In this document: in pieces, positions 43,505-54,666 of the stretch
Numbering within the stretch: position 1 is the first letter of the stretch
Layout: every line of letters begins with the position of its first letter
From: Pogona vitticeps
Taxonomy: Eukaryota; Chordata; Lepidosauria; Squamata; Agamidae
Length of the DNA stretch: 64,000 nucleotides
Assembly (NCBI RefSeq): GCF_051106095.1
Contig: NC_135789.1
Span: forward strand, 21,137,764-21,201,763
Direction of reading: 5' to 3'
Notes under the pieces: model-generated
What the model was told of the DNA's origin: nothing
What the model saw: the letters and a program-made list of their open reading frames with translations, nothing else
Database searches by the model: none
Program-made: the position numbers and the translations under genes

Positions 43505-44683
43505 TTTCAGGGAAACAGGGTATTTGCATATTTACTGTTTTTGGTTTTTAAAACTTGTCTTTTTTGGTGATATGGGCTGCCTTGCTCCCTTATTAAGGAG
43601 AAACACAAAGTAAAAAAGACAGACAGACAGATCTACAAATGGCTCTATCCATTTGGACTATCGGTTATGATGGGAAATAAACGGAGAACAGCAACAAATA
43701 TAGAGGGACTGCAGCGTCTTTTTGAGGATTTAAATATTCCCTTTCCAGGAGAGCAGACTACGGATGAACAGCGAAATGAAGCAGAGCTCATAGAAAAAAT
43801 GCAGCTGCGGTGGAAGAGAAGGTCTCAGCTGCTGGACGGACGAAAGGAGGATCGCACTGCCTTGCTCGCTTTTTTGCTGCATCAGCTCTTGTCAGAGGGG
43901 GAGAAACATCCGCTCCCTCCTTGGGTTACATCGTATATTTGTCATTCTTCTCAGTTAAATTACTGTTAGTTGGCTAGCAGCAGGAAGAGCTCTGTGGGGA
44001 AGGTCACCCTGCAGGAGTGCCGGAGGTGGTTGGTTCAAGTCCCTGCTGGGGAGCAACCCTTTTATTACTGTTTAAATAAGTTGTTATTGTTGTTGTTTTT
44101 CTATCGCCAAATGCTTTTTTTTTTAAACTGAATACGTTTATTGATTTAAGCAGCAGCGGCGACGGGGTTTTGTTTGTTTAAATAGTTTAAAACTAATATA
44201 ATTAAGAGAAGGTGAGGAGGTGTTCATAGCAGATAGTTGGAGCCTTGAGGTTTTAAAAGTTCATTTAAAAAGGAATAAGGTGTAGGGTTTTTTTAAAAAA
44301 TCACATCCGATGCGGTGCGGGGCTTCGTTTTGGCCTTAGTCATTTAAATACTACAAAGGAAGCGTGTTTAGAGTTGGTTTGGAGTTATTATTTACCTGGG
44401 AATTGCTTAGAGTTGGAATTTTGAATTTATTTATTTATTTTTGGTGCTGCTCTGCAGACCGGTAACTGGGCGCCACTTTACTTACGGATTTTTGGGCCTT
44501 TCACCCCCCCCCTGCCATTTTGAGTTACTAGCTTATAACCTAACAGGAAGGAAACCTTTGATAAAAAAAACATTATTCATATTATTTAACATTCATTGCA
44601 GGATAGAATCAATCATAGAATAAAGAAGAGGGGTAATATTAGTTATAGTTATACGGGTAAATTCACTGTAGGTGCAAATAGGA
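43505..44683. other. Non-array DNA with a small open frame
   Basis: Array sequence breaks at about 43502 and resumes inside a C-A intron at 44684. In between, 43667-43969 is an open frame giving a charged peptide (LQRLFEDLNIPFPGEQ) that I do not recognise. The rest is AT-rich with a TTTA run near 44425. Confidence 0.35.
43968..44065 (+). mobile_element. tRNA-like or SINE head
   Basis: A perfect B-box (GGTTCAAGTCC, about 44032) lies about 60 bp after an A-box-like TGGCTAGCAGCAGG. It could be a tRNA-derived SINE head or tRNA relic; no cloverleaf was established. Confidence 0.3.
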
Positions 44684-44903
44684 AAGGAAGAGGGTGGCTG
44701 TGTAATGCGAAGGGCAGACAGTGGCAAAGGACGATGGGCATCGTAGTCCAGATGCCAGTGCCCCTGCAGGATAGAATTCCTGTGTGGGAACCCCGAGAGC
44801 TCCCCTGGCAGAGCGTGGGCTCTTCTGCTCCCCAGAGGAGGAGCTCCTGCTGGAATCGACCCAGGGATATTTCCCCCCACCCCACTTCTCCCCATTTCTG
44901 CAG

Positions 44904-44995
44904 GGAGAATGCGCCACCGCGCAAGAGGAAAGCGAGCGACTCCCCAGCGGCTGCATTCTTCGTGGCCTCGAACTGGGCTCGATTGACTCCTCCAG
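44904..44995 (+). CDS. Module A copy 9
   Basis: 92 bp, frame intact: ENAPPRKRKASDSPAAA...RLTPP. A full segment D ends at 45279 in the following intron. Confidence 0.5.
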
Positions 44996-45532
44996 GTGGG
45001 GCCTTGGGCAGGGGGGGCCAGGGGCCAGGGGGGGCCTGCCTCCACCCACGCCATGGGGCAGAAGGGGCAGCCACCGCCCTTTGTGGCGTCAAGGATGGTG
45101 GAAACAATGGGTCTCCCAGCGGGTGCATCCTTGGGCCCTGCCTCAGGGGGCTCCCAGCCCAGCCAGGATGGGCGCCCGGTGAGGCTCTGGGCCCCCAGCT
45201 CCGTCATTCTGGAGGGGAGGGCTATGGGGCACCCTAGAGGCTTGGCCAGGGAGCTTCCCTGCCTTTGGCAGTCCCACGGGTGAGGGTGGAGGGGGCATGC
45301 ATGTGTGTCGGTGCCCGAGTGGGAATGGGCGAAGTGGGGACCCCCACCCCAGGCTGGCAAACCCCACACTCATTGTGCCACCACGTGATCCAGGGTCCCA
45401 ATCCTGGGAGCCTGGAATGGGGGGGGTAGAATTGCCCTCGAGGGATCCCATGGGCCCAAATAATCGCAATAGGGCTGTCAGTTATCTAGTCAGATTCCGC
45501 TGGTAGAACTTGGACTCTTCTTTCTTGTGCAG

Positions 45533-45619
45533 CTGTCCTCCAATACAGATGAGGAGGCAATGGATTGGGCCCCTTCGATCTATGCGGAGGAGGAGCCCAT
45601 GGACTGGAGTCCTTTATAA
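45533..45619 (+). pseudogene. Module B copy 5
   Basis: The tail DEEAMDWAPS...AEEEPMDWSPL with TAA at 45617 is present, but the start is shortened and the frame entering from module A hits a TGA at once. A donor-like CAGGTGAGG follows. Confidence 0.5.
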
Positions 45620-45734
45620 CGCAGGTGAGGAAGGGGAGGGCATCGGAGCGCTCCTCCCTGTTGGGGGGCAGAGGCCCATTCCATCACACACACCCAGCCT
45701 CCTGCTGGAGGAAAGAGCAGGATTGGTGCCGCCC

Positions 45735-45854
45735 TCCATCCCAGGGAACCACCAGAGAAAGGGCGTCCTGGAAAGAGTCTCCGGTCCTCCTGCTGATGAG
45801 CACCTGCCCGATCTATGGGCACCGGGAGCCCTTTTTCCAACATCTCCATCTCTG
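45735..45854 (+). other. Module E copy 2
   Basis: Same segment as at 41140 and 46293. Frames: PPADEHLPDLWAPGALFPTS or MSTCPIYGHREPFFQHLHL. The donor position reads ATAAGT. Confidence 0.4.
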
Positions 45855-46023
45855 ATAAGTAACGGCGCTCTGCACATGCTCAGGAGAGGAGGAGCATGTG
45901 CGTCCTGCTCCTGCCCCTGATCCTGCTTCTCTTCTGTCCCTCTCCCTGCTCCTGGCCCTCTCTTGCCTCCTGTTCCTCCTCCTCCTCTTTCGGGTGGCGA
46001 CTTGAGGACAGCCCTTCACCACC

Positions 46024-46406
46024 ATGCCAGGCTGGCAGGTGGCGGCGCCCCCAACAAAACTGCTTTACTCAGTGGCAGGACTTGACTGCAGGGGCCACAG
46101 GCTCCTGGCACGGCGGATCCTGGTCCCGGTGGGAGCGTCCCTTGCCTTGGCTGGGTCACTCCTGCTCTCTGCCACGGTGGCCGGGCTGGGGCCATGGAGC
46201 GTGGCCCTATCGGTGGGCGTGGCTGCTGGTACCTGGGTGAGCATCGGTGCCGCCCTCGGTCACGATGAGCCACCGCCGTGCCCATTGGTCCACAGGCTCC
46301 ACCAGAGGAATGGCCTCCTGGAAAGCCAGCCTCGGGTCCTCCTGCCGATGAGGACCTGCCCGATTTGTGGGCACCGGGGGCCCTTTTTCCAACATCTCCA
46401 TCTCTG
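46024..46406 (+). CDS. Membrane-helix module 1 with module E copy 3
   Basis: ATG in context ACCACCATGC opens 128 codons up to a strong donor (CTG, GTAAGT at 46407). About residues 30-75 form a long hydrophobic stretch (GASLALAGSLLLSATVAGLG, then PWSVALSVGVAAG) that predicts one or two membrane helices. The C-terminal part reads TCPICGHRGPFFQHLHLW, with a CxxC. A second internal donor-like site follows TGG at about 46233. Two further copies (46577, 54824) share the hydrophobic frame. No family recognised. Confidence 0.45.
46293..46406 (+). other. Module E copy 3, alternative frame
   Basis: If spliced from the AG at 46292, the other frame gives APPEEWPPGKPASGPPADED then LPDLWAPGALFPTSPSL, ending in phase 0 at the GTAAGT donor. 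This frame is shared with the exon at 54500-54666. Confidence 0.4.
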
Positions 46407-46576
46407 GTAAGTAAGGGAGCTCTGCACATGCTCAGGAGAGGAGGAGCATGTGCGTCCTGCTCCTGCCCATGCTCCTGCTCCTCTTCCGTCTCCTCTCCCT
46501 GCTCCTGGCCCTCTTTTGCCTCCGCCTCCTCCTCCTCCTCTTTTGGGTGGCGACTTGGGGACAGCCTTTCACCACC

Positions 46577-46830
46577 ATGCCAGGCTAGCAGGGGGTGGCG
46601 CCCCCTATACCACTACCCTATTTGGTACCAGGACCGCCCTGCAGGGGCCACCGGCTCCTGGGGCAGCGGATCCTGATGCCCTTGGGAGCGTCCCTCGCCT
46701 TGGCCGGGACACTCCTACCCGGCCATGGTGGCCGGGCTGGGGCCGTGGAGCGTGGCCCTATTGGTGGCCGTGGCTGCTGGCGCCTGGGTGGCGATTGGTG
46801 CCGCCCTCGAGCCCAGTGAACCCTCGACGC
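46577..46830 (+). pseudogene. Membrane-helix module 2
   Basis: The fourth codon is a stop and a frameshift lies in the middle, but both halves keep the hydrophobic frame: RILMPLGASLALAGTLLP and VAGLGPWSVALLVAVAAGAW. This conservation supports that frame as the coding one. Confidence 0.5.
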
Positions 46831-47498
46831 GCCAATTGGGCCACCGGCTCCGCCTGCGGAACGAACTTCCGGAACACCAGCCGCAGGTCCACGCAATGAA
46901 CATAGGAGAGGAGGAGGGGAGGGCAGATACCCAGTCCCACCCCTTGCTGCTCCCTAGCCTGCCCCTCACCCAGTGCCCCTCCTGCCATGGGTGCCCCCCT
47001 CCTTTCAAGGCTGGGGCAGATCCAGCCTGAACCCTTCCCTCTTTTCCAAGTGGAAACATTTCCAAGGGGTTGGGTGGGGTGTGCTGGCTTTGGGGGGGCA
47101 GTTCTCCTGTCATGGGTGCCTCCCCCAAACTCTCTCTGGCCTTTGTCCCCCCCGCCTCCAATCCCTCTTTCCCCCCCAACCCAGCATCCGTTTGGCCCTC
47201 TGGGGCGAGTGGGGCTGGAGAGGCAGGACGTTCAGGGGACCCCCACCTTCCTCTCCTCCCCCGGGGAGCCCATCCCTCTTCCGCAATCTTTAGGGATGGT
47301 GGGGTTTCGAAGGGGAGAAAAAGCCCCCCAAAAAAGGTTCGCTCCTTTGGCCTTCATTCGTTCCCCAAGGCTCTCTGGGCTGGAGCCCTTCAGACCGAGG
47401 GGCTGGGGGGGACAGGGGGCCCTGGGTGCGGGGGGATGACGGGACCCTCCTGCTTTATTTGCCCTCTTGATCACAGAGGGTCTTGTTTTCTCGCACAG
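46831..47498 (+). other. Array-linked DNA without a clear gene
   Basis: GC-rich. About 47029-47069 (CTTTTCCAAGTGGAAACATT) matches 55727-55765, so it shares a segment with the terminal-exon block. No coding frame is convincing. Confidence 0.35.
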
Positions 47499-47761
47499 GT
47501 TGCAGCGTCATCTGGAGGAGCCTCCTCGTCCTCTTGCATCCCCATGCCCCCCATCCCTCCTGCCCCTCTCTTTCCTCCCTCTGCACCTCCGGCCCCGATC
47601 CATTCTGCCCATGTCTTCCATGCCTCGATTCCTCCTGCTCCTGCCTCTCAGGCCCCGATCCCTCCTGCCCCTGCCTCTTGTGCTTCCGGGACAAAGCGAA
47701 GCAAGGGCAAGGAAGAAGGGAGCGCCCGCCCCCCCGTGACCCTCCTCCAGACCCAGGCCAG
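47499..47761 (+). CDS. Module C copy 3 (long, proline-rich)
   Basis: A good acceptor (GTCTTGTTTTCTCGCACAG) starts the exon. It encodes a serine/proline-rich stretch with repeated PIPPAPAS-type motifs, then SGTKRSKGKEEGSARPPVTL and LQTQA. The usual donor GT is GG here. The frame continues into the captured zinc-finger segment. Confidence 0.5.
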
Positions 47762-47931
47762 GGAAGGGCAGGCAAGAAACAACAGCCTGGGCAGTGTCCT
47801 GAAGTTGCATCAAAAAAACCAAACTGGCGAGGAGCCATATAGATGCATGGAATGTGGAAAGTGCTTCATTCGGAGTGGTAGCCTTACTTCGCATGACCCT
47901 CCTCCAGACCCAGGCCAGGGAGAGACAGCCG
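47762..47931 (+). other. C2H2 zinc-finger fragment captured in module C
   Basis: 131 bp of foreign sequence (47764-47894) lie between two copies of a 26-bp exon-end repeat (47738-47763 and 47895-47920). In frame it reads LHQKNQTGEEPYRCMECGKC then FIRSGSLTSH, a Krueppel-type linker and finger cut before the last His. A donor-like GTAGGT follows at 47932. Confidence 0.8.
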
Positions 47932-48095
47932 GTAGGTCTCCCAGGAGGCCTCTAGCCAGGGTGGAGGGGCAGCGCGGGGGGTTGGGGCACGCCCCATTGC
48001 AGCTCTCCGGGAAGGAAGAGGGTGGCAGTGTCATGCCAAGGTCAGCCCCTTGGGTCTAGGCAGATAGTGGTGGAGGACACTGCCAGTGGCCCAAC
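47932..48095 (+). other. C-A intron start, truncated
   Basis: Matches the first part of the introns at 41549 and 50975, then ends where L1 sequence begins. Confidence 0.6.
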
Positions 48096-48495
48096 AACAA
48101 TTCTGACTGCTGCAAGAACTCTTTTTGCTAAACACTGGAAAGACCCGGAGAATCTATCTCAAGAGGAGTGAATATCAAAAATCCTGGATAGGGTGGAAAT
48201 GGATAAACTATCAGAATGGCTAGACTCAACAAGAAAGACAAAATATTAAGATGGTTGGCATAAATTCTATCATTGGCTTAGAAACAGAATGCAAATTAAT
48301 ATTTGATATTATTATAAATTAGTTACACTGGAAACATATGTATCTTTGAAAATGTAATAGATAAGAATGAATATTGTAAAATCTTTATGATGATTTAAGA
48401 ATGAATACTGTAAAATCTTTATGATGATTTAAGAATATTGTAAAATCTTTATGATGATTTAAGAATGAATATTGTAAAATCTTTATGATTTACAA
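48096..48495 (+). mobile_element. L1 fragment with tandem-repeated tail
   Basis: AARTLFAKHWKDPENLSQEE and MDKLSEWLDSTRKTK are the end of L1 ORF2. After it a 34-38 bp unit (AATGAATATTGTAAAATC) is repeated three to four times at 48362-48490. Confidence 0.75.
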
Positions 48496-49615
48496 CCCCT
48501 GTTCAATCCCATGTCCTCTGTCCCCAATCCCTACACCTAACTTATATATATATAAAGATTTCCCTATCTATTTCCTTGTTAATAAGTAGTTTACATTTTA
48601 TAGGCAAATGTAACTCAGACGGCAAAATAAAGCATCATTATTTACTTGTTCAAAATTCTGCCGCCTTCTTCATTCTCTGGGTACTGAAAGCAAATTGGTC
48701 GTGTGGTGGTTCTGTTCCCAGCTGTGTTTTTCCAACAATACTTCCACTTTTAGGCACCCCTCTGAGGTACATTTTAGAAGGACTTCTACATATTAGGGGA
48801 ACACTTCTGCATCCCACTCAAATTATATCTGTTTTTTCCTGCCACCTATTTCTATTAAAAATCCAGAACTGGCCCAGGTCATGCTCTTTTCCAGTTCCTT
48901 CCTGGCTACCCTTCCGAGCCTCCGTCTTCTTCCGATTTCCAGGCTGCAGCCGCTTCCCTGTGGATGGAAGGTCGGCAAGATCTGAGACCCTTGGAGATGC
49001 TTTGTTGTCCCCATGAAATTTCCAGTAAGGGAGATGATAAACTGTACGTACTGCCAGGCACCAAGGGCATACCTGCGAGAAGGACCACACAGCCAGGCTG
49101 GTGACGGGATGATGGGATTCGTCATCCAACAGGGCCGCTTTCCCCATCGCTGCCTCTGAGAGGCTGTCTCGTTCAAAATTCATTGTAAAGCTTTGTTTGG
49201 CTGAAAGCCAATGCTTTCCATGGACAAAGGAAGGCTTAGCAAACATTGGATACTGACGATTTTAAGGATGCTGCCCATGTCAACAGGACCCCCCCCCAGA
49301 CTATCCTTTAGGTGCATCATCCTTTTTTCTTTGATCTGCTACTGACCTCTGGTGATCACACCAGGAAATTCCACACCAGCTTCCCTTCCCTTGATTGTAT
49401 ATAATATTAATATAAAAAACAATATATGGGTAATCTATCTTATTACTTTATACTGTTTTAACTGTCTTGAAATGTTTTAATTGCTTCCTCTTAATTTAAA
49501 TATTATATGTATGTATTTTAATGGGTCGGAGACTGCAAAATAAAGATTGACTCGCTTTGTGATGGACGACTCTTTCACCACCAATTTCAAAGCAGACTGT
49601 ATGGATATTTAAGGT
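48496..49615. other. No gene seen
   Basis: Unique-looking and AT-rich DNA. An AATAAAG signal near 49540 closes a LINE-like 3' end of uncertain family. Confidence 0.35.
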
Positions 49616-49730
49616 TTGTACATGTTCCTCTCCCCCAGTTCCTCCTCCGTGGCTGAGCAGGGATTAAAACCCAAGTCTCCTGAGAGTCCATTACTCTACC
49701 CTCTACACCACACGGGGAGCCACATAGTAA
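49616..49730 (-). mobile_element. MIR/CORE-like SINE fragment, antisense
   Basis: GCAGGGATTAAAACCCAAGT and ACCCTCTACACCACACGGGG match the right part of the repeat at 18838-19075. Confidence 0.5.
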
Positions 49731-49916
49731 ATAGAGAAGGCAGCCCTCTTTGGATGGCCACGTATTGCATGCAGGTTGTGGGGTTCACTTGTTGTGCTTC
49801 ACCCGGAGTTCTGTGAATTTGGCTGGTATATAAATTAAACAAATAACAGCAGTTTAAAATCTTGACCAGAATCCCATCGGTCATTTTCACTGCCTTTACT
49901 GTAAAACCATAGCAGC

Positions 49917-50055
49917 AAATGTCTGGATAGCTCAGTGGCGTAGGCATCTGGCTGCAGAACTAGAGGTTGGGAGTTCAATTCCCCCGCTGGGCTTTCCTTG
50001 GCAGGGGCTGGACTGGATGACCCCACAGGGTCCCTTCCAGCTCTGCAGGTCTAAG
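49917..50055 (+). mobile_element. tRNA-derived squamate SINE
   Basis: TGGATAGCTCAGTGGCGTAG holds the A box and GGGAGTTCAATTCCC the B box, followed by GGGGCTGGACTGGATGACC and GGGTCCCTTCCAGCTCTGCA. This is the standard layout of a squamate tRNA SINE. Confidence 0.85.
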
Positions 50056-50788
50056 ATGAGGATGACGGTTACGAGTTCATGGTGCCTATTTTCCTCTTGG
50101 CACTGGAGTTGTGTGTCTTGGTGTGTAGAAAGCAACACGGGTGGGTGTGTGTGTGTGACTTGTGAACGAAGGGTAAACTTCAGAAATACCCGGGATGTGA
50201 ATCCCTGAATCCAGCCTGTCCGGAATCCGGCCGCCTTCTTCTCCTCTTTAGGGCCTCTCCTCTCTCTTTCAATGTCAAGCAACTCAGCCATGAAAGAGAA
50301 ACGCCCCGTGGCCCTTCTGGCAGATGATCTCTTAACGTTAGGAGGGGGGGTGCTGTGGAGCCAGGTGGGAGGGGTGCTTGTTTCCTGCCTCTGGTGGCAG
50401 GAGAGCGTGGGCCACCCTCGTGAAGAGCTCGCCTGGCAGCTCGGAGCGCCGGGAAGGAGGTTGCTCTTTTCTGGACACTCTCCGGACAACCTGCTTCTCA
50501 ATCCAGAGCCCTCTCGAGCTGACCCTCTTGGGGGGGGGGGAGGACAGATCCCATCTGCCTGGTTGTATTTTGGGCTTTGCCCTGACGGCTTGATGGGAGG
50601 CAGGTCTATCTGCAGGGCTTGAGTGTCTTCACTCCTTCCTTAGCTGGTCGGGGGAGTGCTGTGGATTGGGTGGTGTGGAAAGAGTTGGATGATGGAGAGA
50701 GGGTCGTGAGGATGAGTCACTGAAGACTCGGGTTCCTTTTAGAGATCTTTCTTCAGTCTTAAAGCCAGCTCTGAGAAGTGTTGATCCT
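50056..50788. other. No gene seen
   Basis: Unique-looking DNA with a short GT run near 50140 and a (TTCCC)n-like tract near 50810. Confidence 0.35.
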
Positions 50789-50974
50789 AAGGAAACAGGA
50801 CTTCCTCCCTTCCCTCCCTCCCTCCTGCCTCTGTCTCTCTGGCCCCAATCCCTCCTGCCCCAGTCTCTTCTGCTTGATCCCTCCTGCTCCTTCCTCTCAT
50901 GCCCCCGGGACAAAGAGACGCAAGAGCAAGGAAAAAGGGTGACCCTCCGTGACCCTCCAGCAGACCCAGGCCAG
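50789..50974 (+). pseudogene. Module C copy 4
   Basis: APIPPAPVSSA and GTKRRKSKEKG are recognisable and the donor GTAAGG is intact, but two in-frame stops (one after SSA, one after KEKG) break it. Confidence 0.6.
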
Positions 50975-51305
50975 GTAAGGGCAGCTGGTGACTCTCCCAG
51001 GAGGCCTGCAGCCAGGGCGGAGGGGCAGCGTGGGGCGTGGGGGATGCCCTATAGCAGCCCTCCGGGAAGGAAGAGAGCGGCTGTTTTGTGCCAAGGTGGC
51101 CCCATATGGCCAGGCAGACAGTGGCAAAGGATGATGGGCATTGTAATCCAGCTGCCAGTATCTCTGCAGGATAGAATTTCTGTGGGAGCCCCCCGATACC
51201 TCCCCTGGCTGAGCAGGGGCTCTTCTGCTCCCCAGAGGAGGAGGTCCTGAAGGAATCGAATCAGGGATATCTCTCCCCCCACCCCATTTCTCCCCATTTC
51301 TGCAG

Positions 51306-51397
51306 CAAGAAAGCGACGCCATGCAAGAGGAAGGCCAGCGGGCGCCCAGCGGCTCCGTCCTTTGGTGTCTCGAGCCAGGCTCCATCGGCTCCTCTAG
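51306..51397 (+). CDS. Module A copy 10
   Basis: 92 bp, frame intact: KKATPCKRKASGRPAAPS...QAPSAPL. Donor is GTGCGG. Confidence 0.5.
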
Positions 51398-51929
51398 GTG
51401 CGGCTTTCAGCAAGGGGGGTCAGGAGTGGTCTCGGTCCGCTTGAGCCGTGGGGCATTAGGGGCAGCCACTGCCCTTTGGGGGAGCATCTGAGAAGGTGGA
51501 AGCAGTGGGTCTCCCGGTGGGTGCATCCTTGGGCCCTGCCTAGGTGGGTTCCCTGCCCAGCCGGGATGGGTGCTCGGTGAGGCTTTGTTCTCCCAGCCCC
51601 ATCGTTCCGGAGGGGTGGGCTGTGGGGCACCCTAGAAGCTTGGCCAGGGACCTCCCCTGCCTTTGGCAGTCCCACGGGCAAGGGTGGAGGGGGCACACAT
51701 GTGTCGGTGCCCGAGTGGGAATGGGTCAAGTGGGGGCCCCCACCCCAGGCTGGCAAACCCCACACTCATTGTGTGCCCTCATGATCCACAGTCCCAATCC
51801 TGGGAGCCTGGAATGGGGGGGCTAGAATTGACCCCCGAGGGATCCCATGGGCCCAAACGATCACAATAGGGCTGTCAGTTATCTAGTCAGTTTCTGCTGG
51901 TAGAACTTGGACTCTTCTTTCTTGTGCAG

Positions 51930-52051
51930 CTGTCCCCAGTGCAGAGGAGATGATGGAATGGAGCCCATCCTCCAATACAGATGAGGAGGCAATGGATTGG
52001 GGTACTTCTTCCTATGCGGAGGAGTAGCCCATGGACTGGAGTCCTTTGTAA
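51930..52051 (+). pseudogene. Module B copy 6
   Basis: It encodes EEMMEWSPS, DEEAMDWGTS and YAEE, then a premature TAG replaces the Glu codon before PMDWSPL and the usual TAA at 52049. One stop separates it from an intact copy. Confidence 0.6.
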
Positions 52052-52055
52052 CGCA

Positions 52056-52500
52056 GGTGAGGAAGGGGAGGGCGTCGGAGTGCTCCTCCCTGTTGGGGGG
52101 CAGAGGCCCATTCCACCCTCCGGCCTCCTGCTGGAGGAAAGAGCACCTCAGCCGGCCCAAACCTTTGCCAGACCAGAGTCCAAGTTTTGGTTCCTGCTGG
52201 AGAGATTGACAGTTACTCCAAGCCTCTCATGGTCCTTCCCAGTCGAAAGAAGCTAGAAGGCAGCCTGTGAGGTTGTAAAGTCCAGCAGCCCTTCTGGACA
52301 TCACCTACAGCCACCCTCTTGTAGATTCCCTCTGGTTAGAAAAGGTCTGAAAATGATCTCTTGCTAAAGACTTCATTAGAATGTGTGTGGTCATTTCTGT
52401 TGATGGATCATCATGGGATGTTGTAGGTCTTCCTGGAATTGGTCAATTGTGGCTGGGCGGACGGTGGCAAAGGATGATGGGTGTCATAGTCCAGATGCCA
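52056..52500 (+). repeat. Spacer S, copy 2
   Basis: Near-identical to 38302-38745. Confidence 0.8.
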
Positions 52501-52647
52501 GTGCCCCTGCAGGATTGAATTCCTGTGCGGGACACCTGAGAGCTCCCCTGGCTGAGTGACGGCTCTTCTGCTCCCCAGAGGAGGAGGTCCTGCAAGTATC
52601 GTCTCAGGGATCTCTCCTCCCAACCCCACTTCTCCCCATTTCTGCAG

Positions 52648-52738
52648 GTGAAAGCACTACCTGTCAAAAGGAAGGCGAGCGGCTCCCCAGTGGTTCCATC
52701 CTTCAGCTCCTTGAGGCAGGCTCCTCTGGCTCCTCTAG
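52648..52738 (+). pseudogene. Module A copy 11
   Basis: One base is missing next to the acceptor (91 bp), which shifts the frame, and the donor GT is AT. The peptide VKALPVKRKASGSPVVPS is otherwise clear. Confidence 0.6.
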
Positions 52739-53254
52739 ATGCGGCCTTCGACAGGGGAGCCAGGGGTCAGGGGTGGTCTCCCTCCACCCGGGCTGTGGGG
52801 CGCGAAGGCAGCCACTGCCCTTTGGGGGGGCATCTGAGAAGGTGGAGGCAGTGGTTCTCCCGGCGGGTGCATCCTCGGGCCCTGCCTCGGTGGATTCTGT
52901 GCCCAGCCAGGATGAGTGCCCGGGGAGGCTCTATTCTCCCAGCCCCGTCGTTCCAGAAGGGAGGGCTGTGGGGCACCCTACAGGCTTGGCGGGGGAGCAG
53001 GGATGGAGGGGGCACGCATGTGTGTCGGTGCCCATGCGGGAATGGGCCAATTGGGGCCCCCACCCCAGGCTGGCAAACCCCACACTCATTGTGCCTGCCT
53101 CGCGATCCACAGTCCCAATCCTGGGAGCCTGGAATGGGGGGGGGGGGTAGAATTGGCTTCCGAAGGATCCCATGGACCCAAACGAGCACCATAGGGCTGT
53201 CAGTTCTATAGTCAATTTCCTCTCGTAGAACTTGGACTCTTCTTTCTTGGGCAG

Positions 53255-53337
53255 CTGTTGTCAGTGCGGAGGAGCCCATGGACTGGAGACTATCATCCAG
53301 TCCAGAGGAGGAGCTGATGGATTGGAGTCCATCGTAA
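53255..53337 (+). CDS. Module B copy 7
   Basis: Short form like copy 3: AEEPMDWRLS and EEELMDWSPS with TAA at 53335. Donor-like CAGGTGAGG after it. Confidence 0.5.
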
Positions 53338-53361
53338 GGCAGCACCTGCGTCCGTATGCAG

Positions 53362-53887
53362 GTGAGGAAGGGGAAGGTGTCGGAGCACTCCTCCCTGTTG
53401 GGGGGCAGAGGCCCATTCCACCACACACACCCCGGCCTCCTGCTGGAGGAAAGAGCACCTGAGCCGGCCCAATCCTTTGCAGGACCGGAACCCAAGTTTT
53501 GGTTCCTGCTGGAGAGATTGACAGTCACTCCAAGCCTATCATGGTCCTTCCCAGTCCAAAGAAGCTAGGAGGCAGCCTGTGAGGTTGCATGTGGTGGTTT
53601 GTGGAAACAAGTCAACTCATCAACCAATATTCTGACACTGATTCTGCAACCCTAATTATATTACAGTTCTATTATTAAAAAGGTCTTTGTTTTTGTGTGG
53701 TAATGGGAACTTTTGAAGTAACTTTTCTTTTTACAGGCATGCCTTCACTTACCGGTGGAAGAACTTCACGATCCCAGAGATGGCGTGTGCTGCTGCCTTG
53801 TATTTTTGTTATGGAGATTATAGAGAGATGCATGCGGAATCAACTCAGGGATATCATCCCCCCCCCCACTTCTCCCCATTTCTGCAG
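53362..53887 (+). other. Array intron and unrelated insert
   Basis: Array sequence to about 53590, then about 240 bp of AT-rich DNA, then the pre-module A intron resumes near 53838. Confidence 0.45.
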
Positions 53888-53976
53888 GGTGAATGCGCCC
53901 ATCAAAAGGAAGGCGAGCGGCTCCCCAGCGGCTCAATTCTTCGTCACCTGGAGACGGGCTCCATTGGCTTCTCCAG
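53888..53976 (+). CDS. Module A copy 12
   Basis: 89 bp like copy 3, frame intact: VNAPIKRKASGSPAAQ...RAPLASP. Followed by a full segment D ending at 54247. Confidence 0.5.
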
Positions 53977-54499
53977 GTGGGGCCTTGGGCAGGGGTGGTC
54001 TCCCTCTGCCCAGGCCGTGGGGCGGAGGGGCAACCACCGCCCTTTGTGGCATCAGGGATGGTGGAGGCAGTGAGTCCACCGGCGGGTGCATCCTCGCACA
54101 CACACCCGCCTTGGGGGGGTCCATGCCCAGCCAGGATGGGCGCCTGGTGAGGCTCTGGGCCCCCAGCCCCATCATTCTGGAGGGGAGGGCTGTGGGGCGC
54201 CCTAGAGGCTTGGCCGGGGAGCTTCCCTGCCTTTGGCAATCCCACGGGTGAGGGTGGAGGGGGCACGCCTGTGGGTCGGTGCCCATGTAGGAATGGGCCA
54301 AGTGGGGGCCCCCACCCCAGGCTGGCAAACCCCACACTCATTGTGCCACCACGTGATCCACAGTCCCAATCCTGGGAGCCTGGAATGGGGGGTAGAATGG
54401 GTCCCTGAGGGATCCCATGGGCCCAAATAATCGCAATAGGGCATTCAGTTATCTATTCAGTTTCCACTGGTAGAACTTGGACTCTTATTTCTTGTGCAG

Positions 54500-54666
54500 C
54501 TGCCCCCAGTGCTGAGGAGCCTATGGACTGGAGCCTAGTGGATAGGGTCGAACCGGCCACCGTGATGTCCGACAACCTTCCAAGCGATGTTGTTTATGAG
54601 CCATCGAGTTCTCCGCCAGGGAATCTGTGGGCACCAGGAGCCCTTTTTCCAACATCTCCATCTCTG
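54500..54666 (+). CDS. Fused module B-E exon
   Basis: Acceptor CTTGTGCAG, 167 bp, strong donor GTAAGG. It reads AEEPMDWSLVDRVEPATVMS, then VVYEPSSSPPGNLW and APGALFPTSPSL with no stop, so the tryptophan repeat runs straight into module E. Phase 1 at entry fits module A copy 12 and it leaves in phase 0. This shows B and E were once parts of one coding unit or became fused. Confidence 0.5.

Noticed and set aside
47467-47739. Alternative frames in module C copy 3
   Set aside because: The frame ending PPVTLLQTQA is the one shared with the other module C copies.
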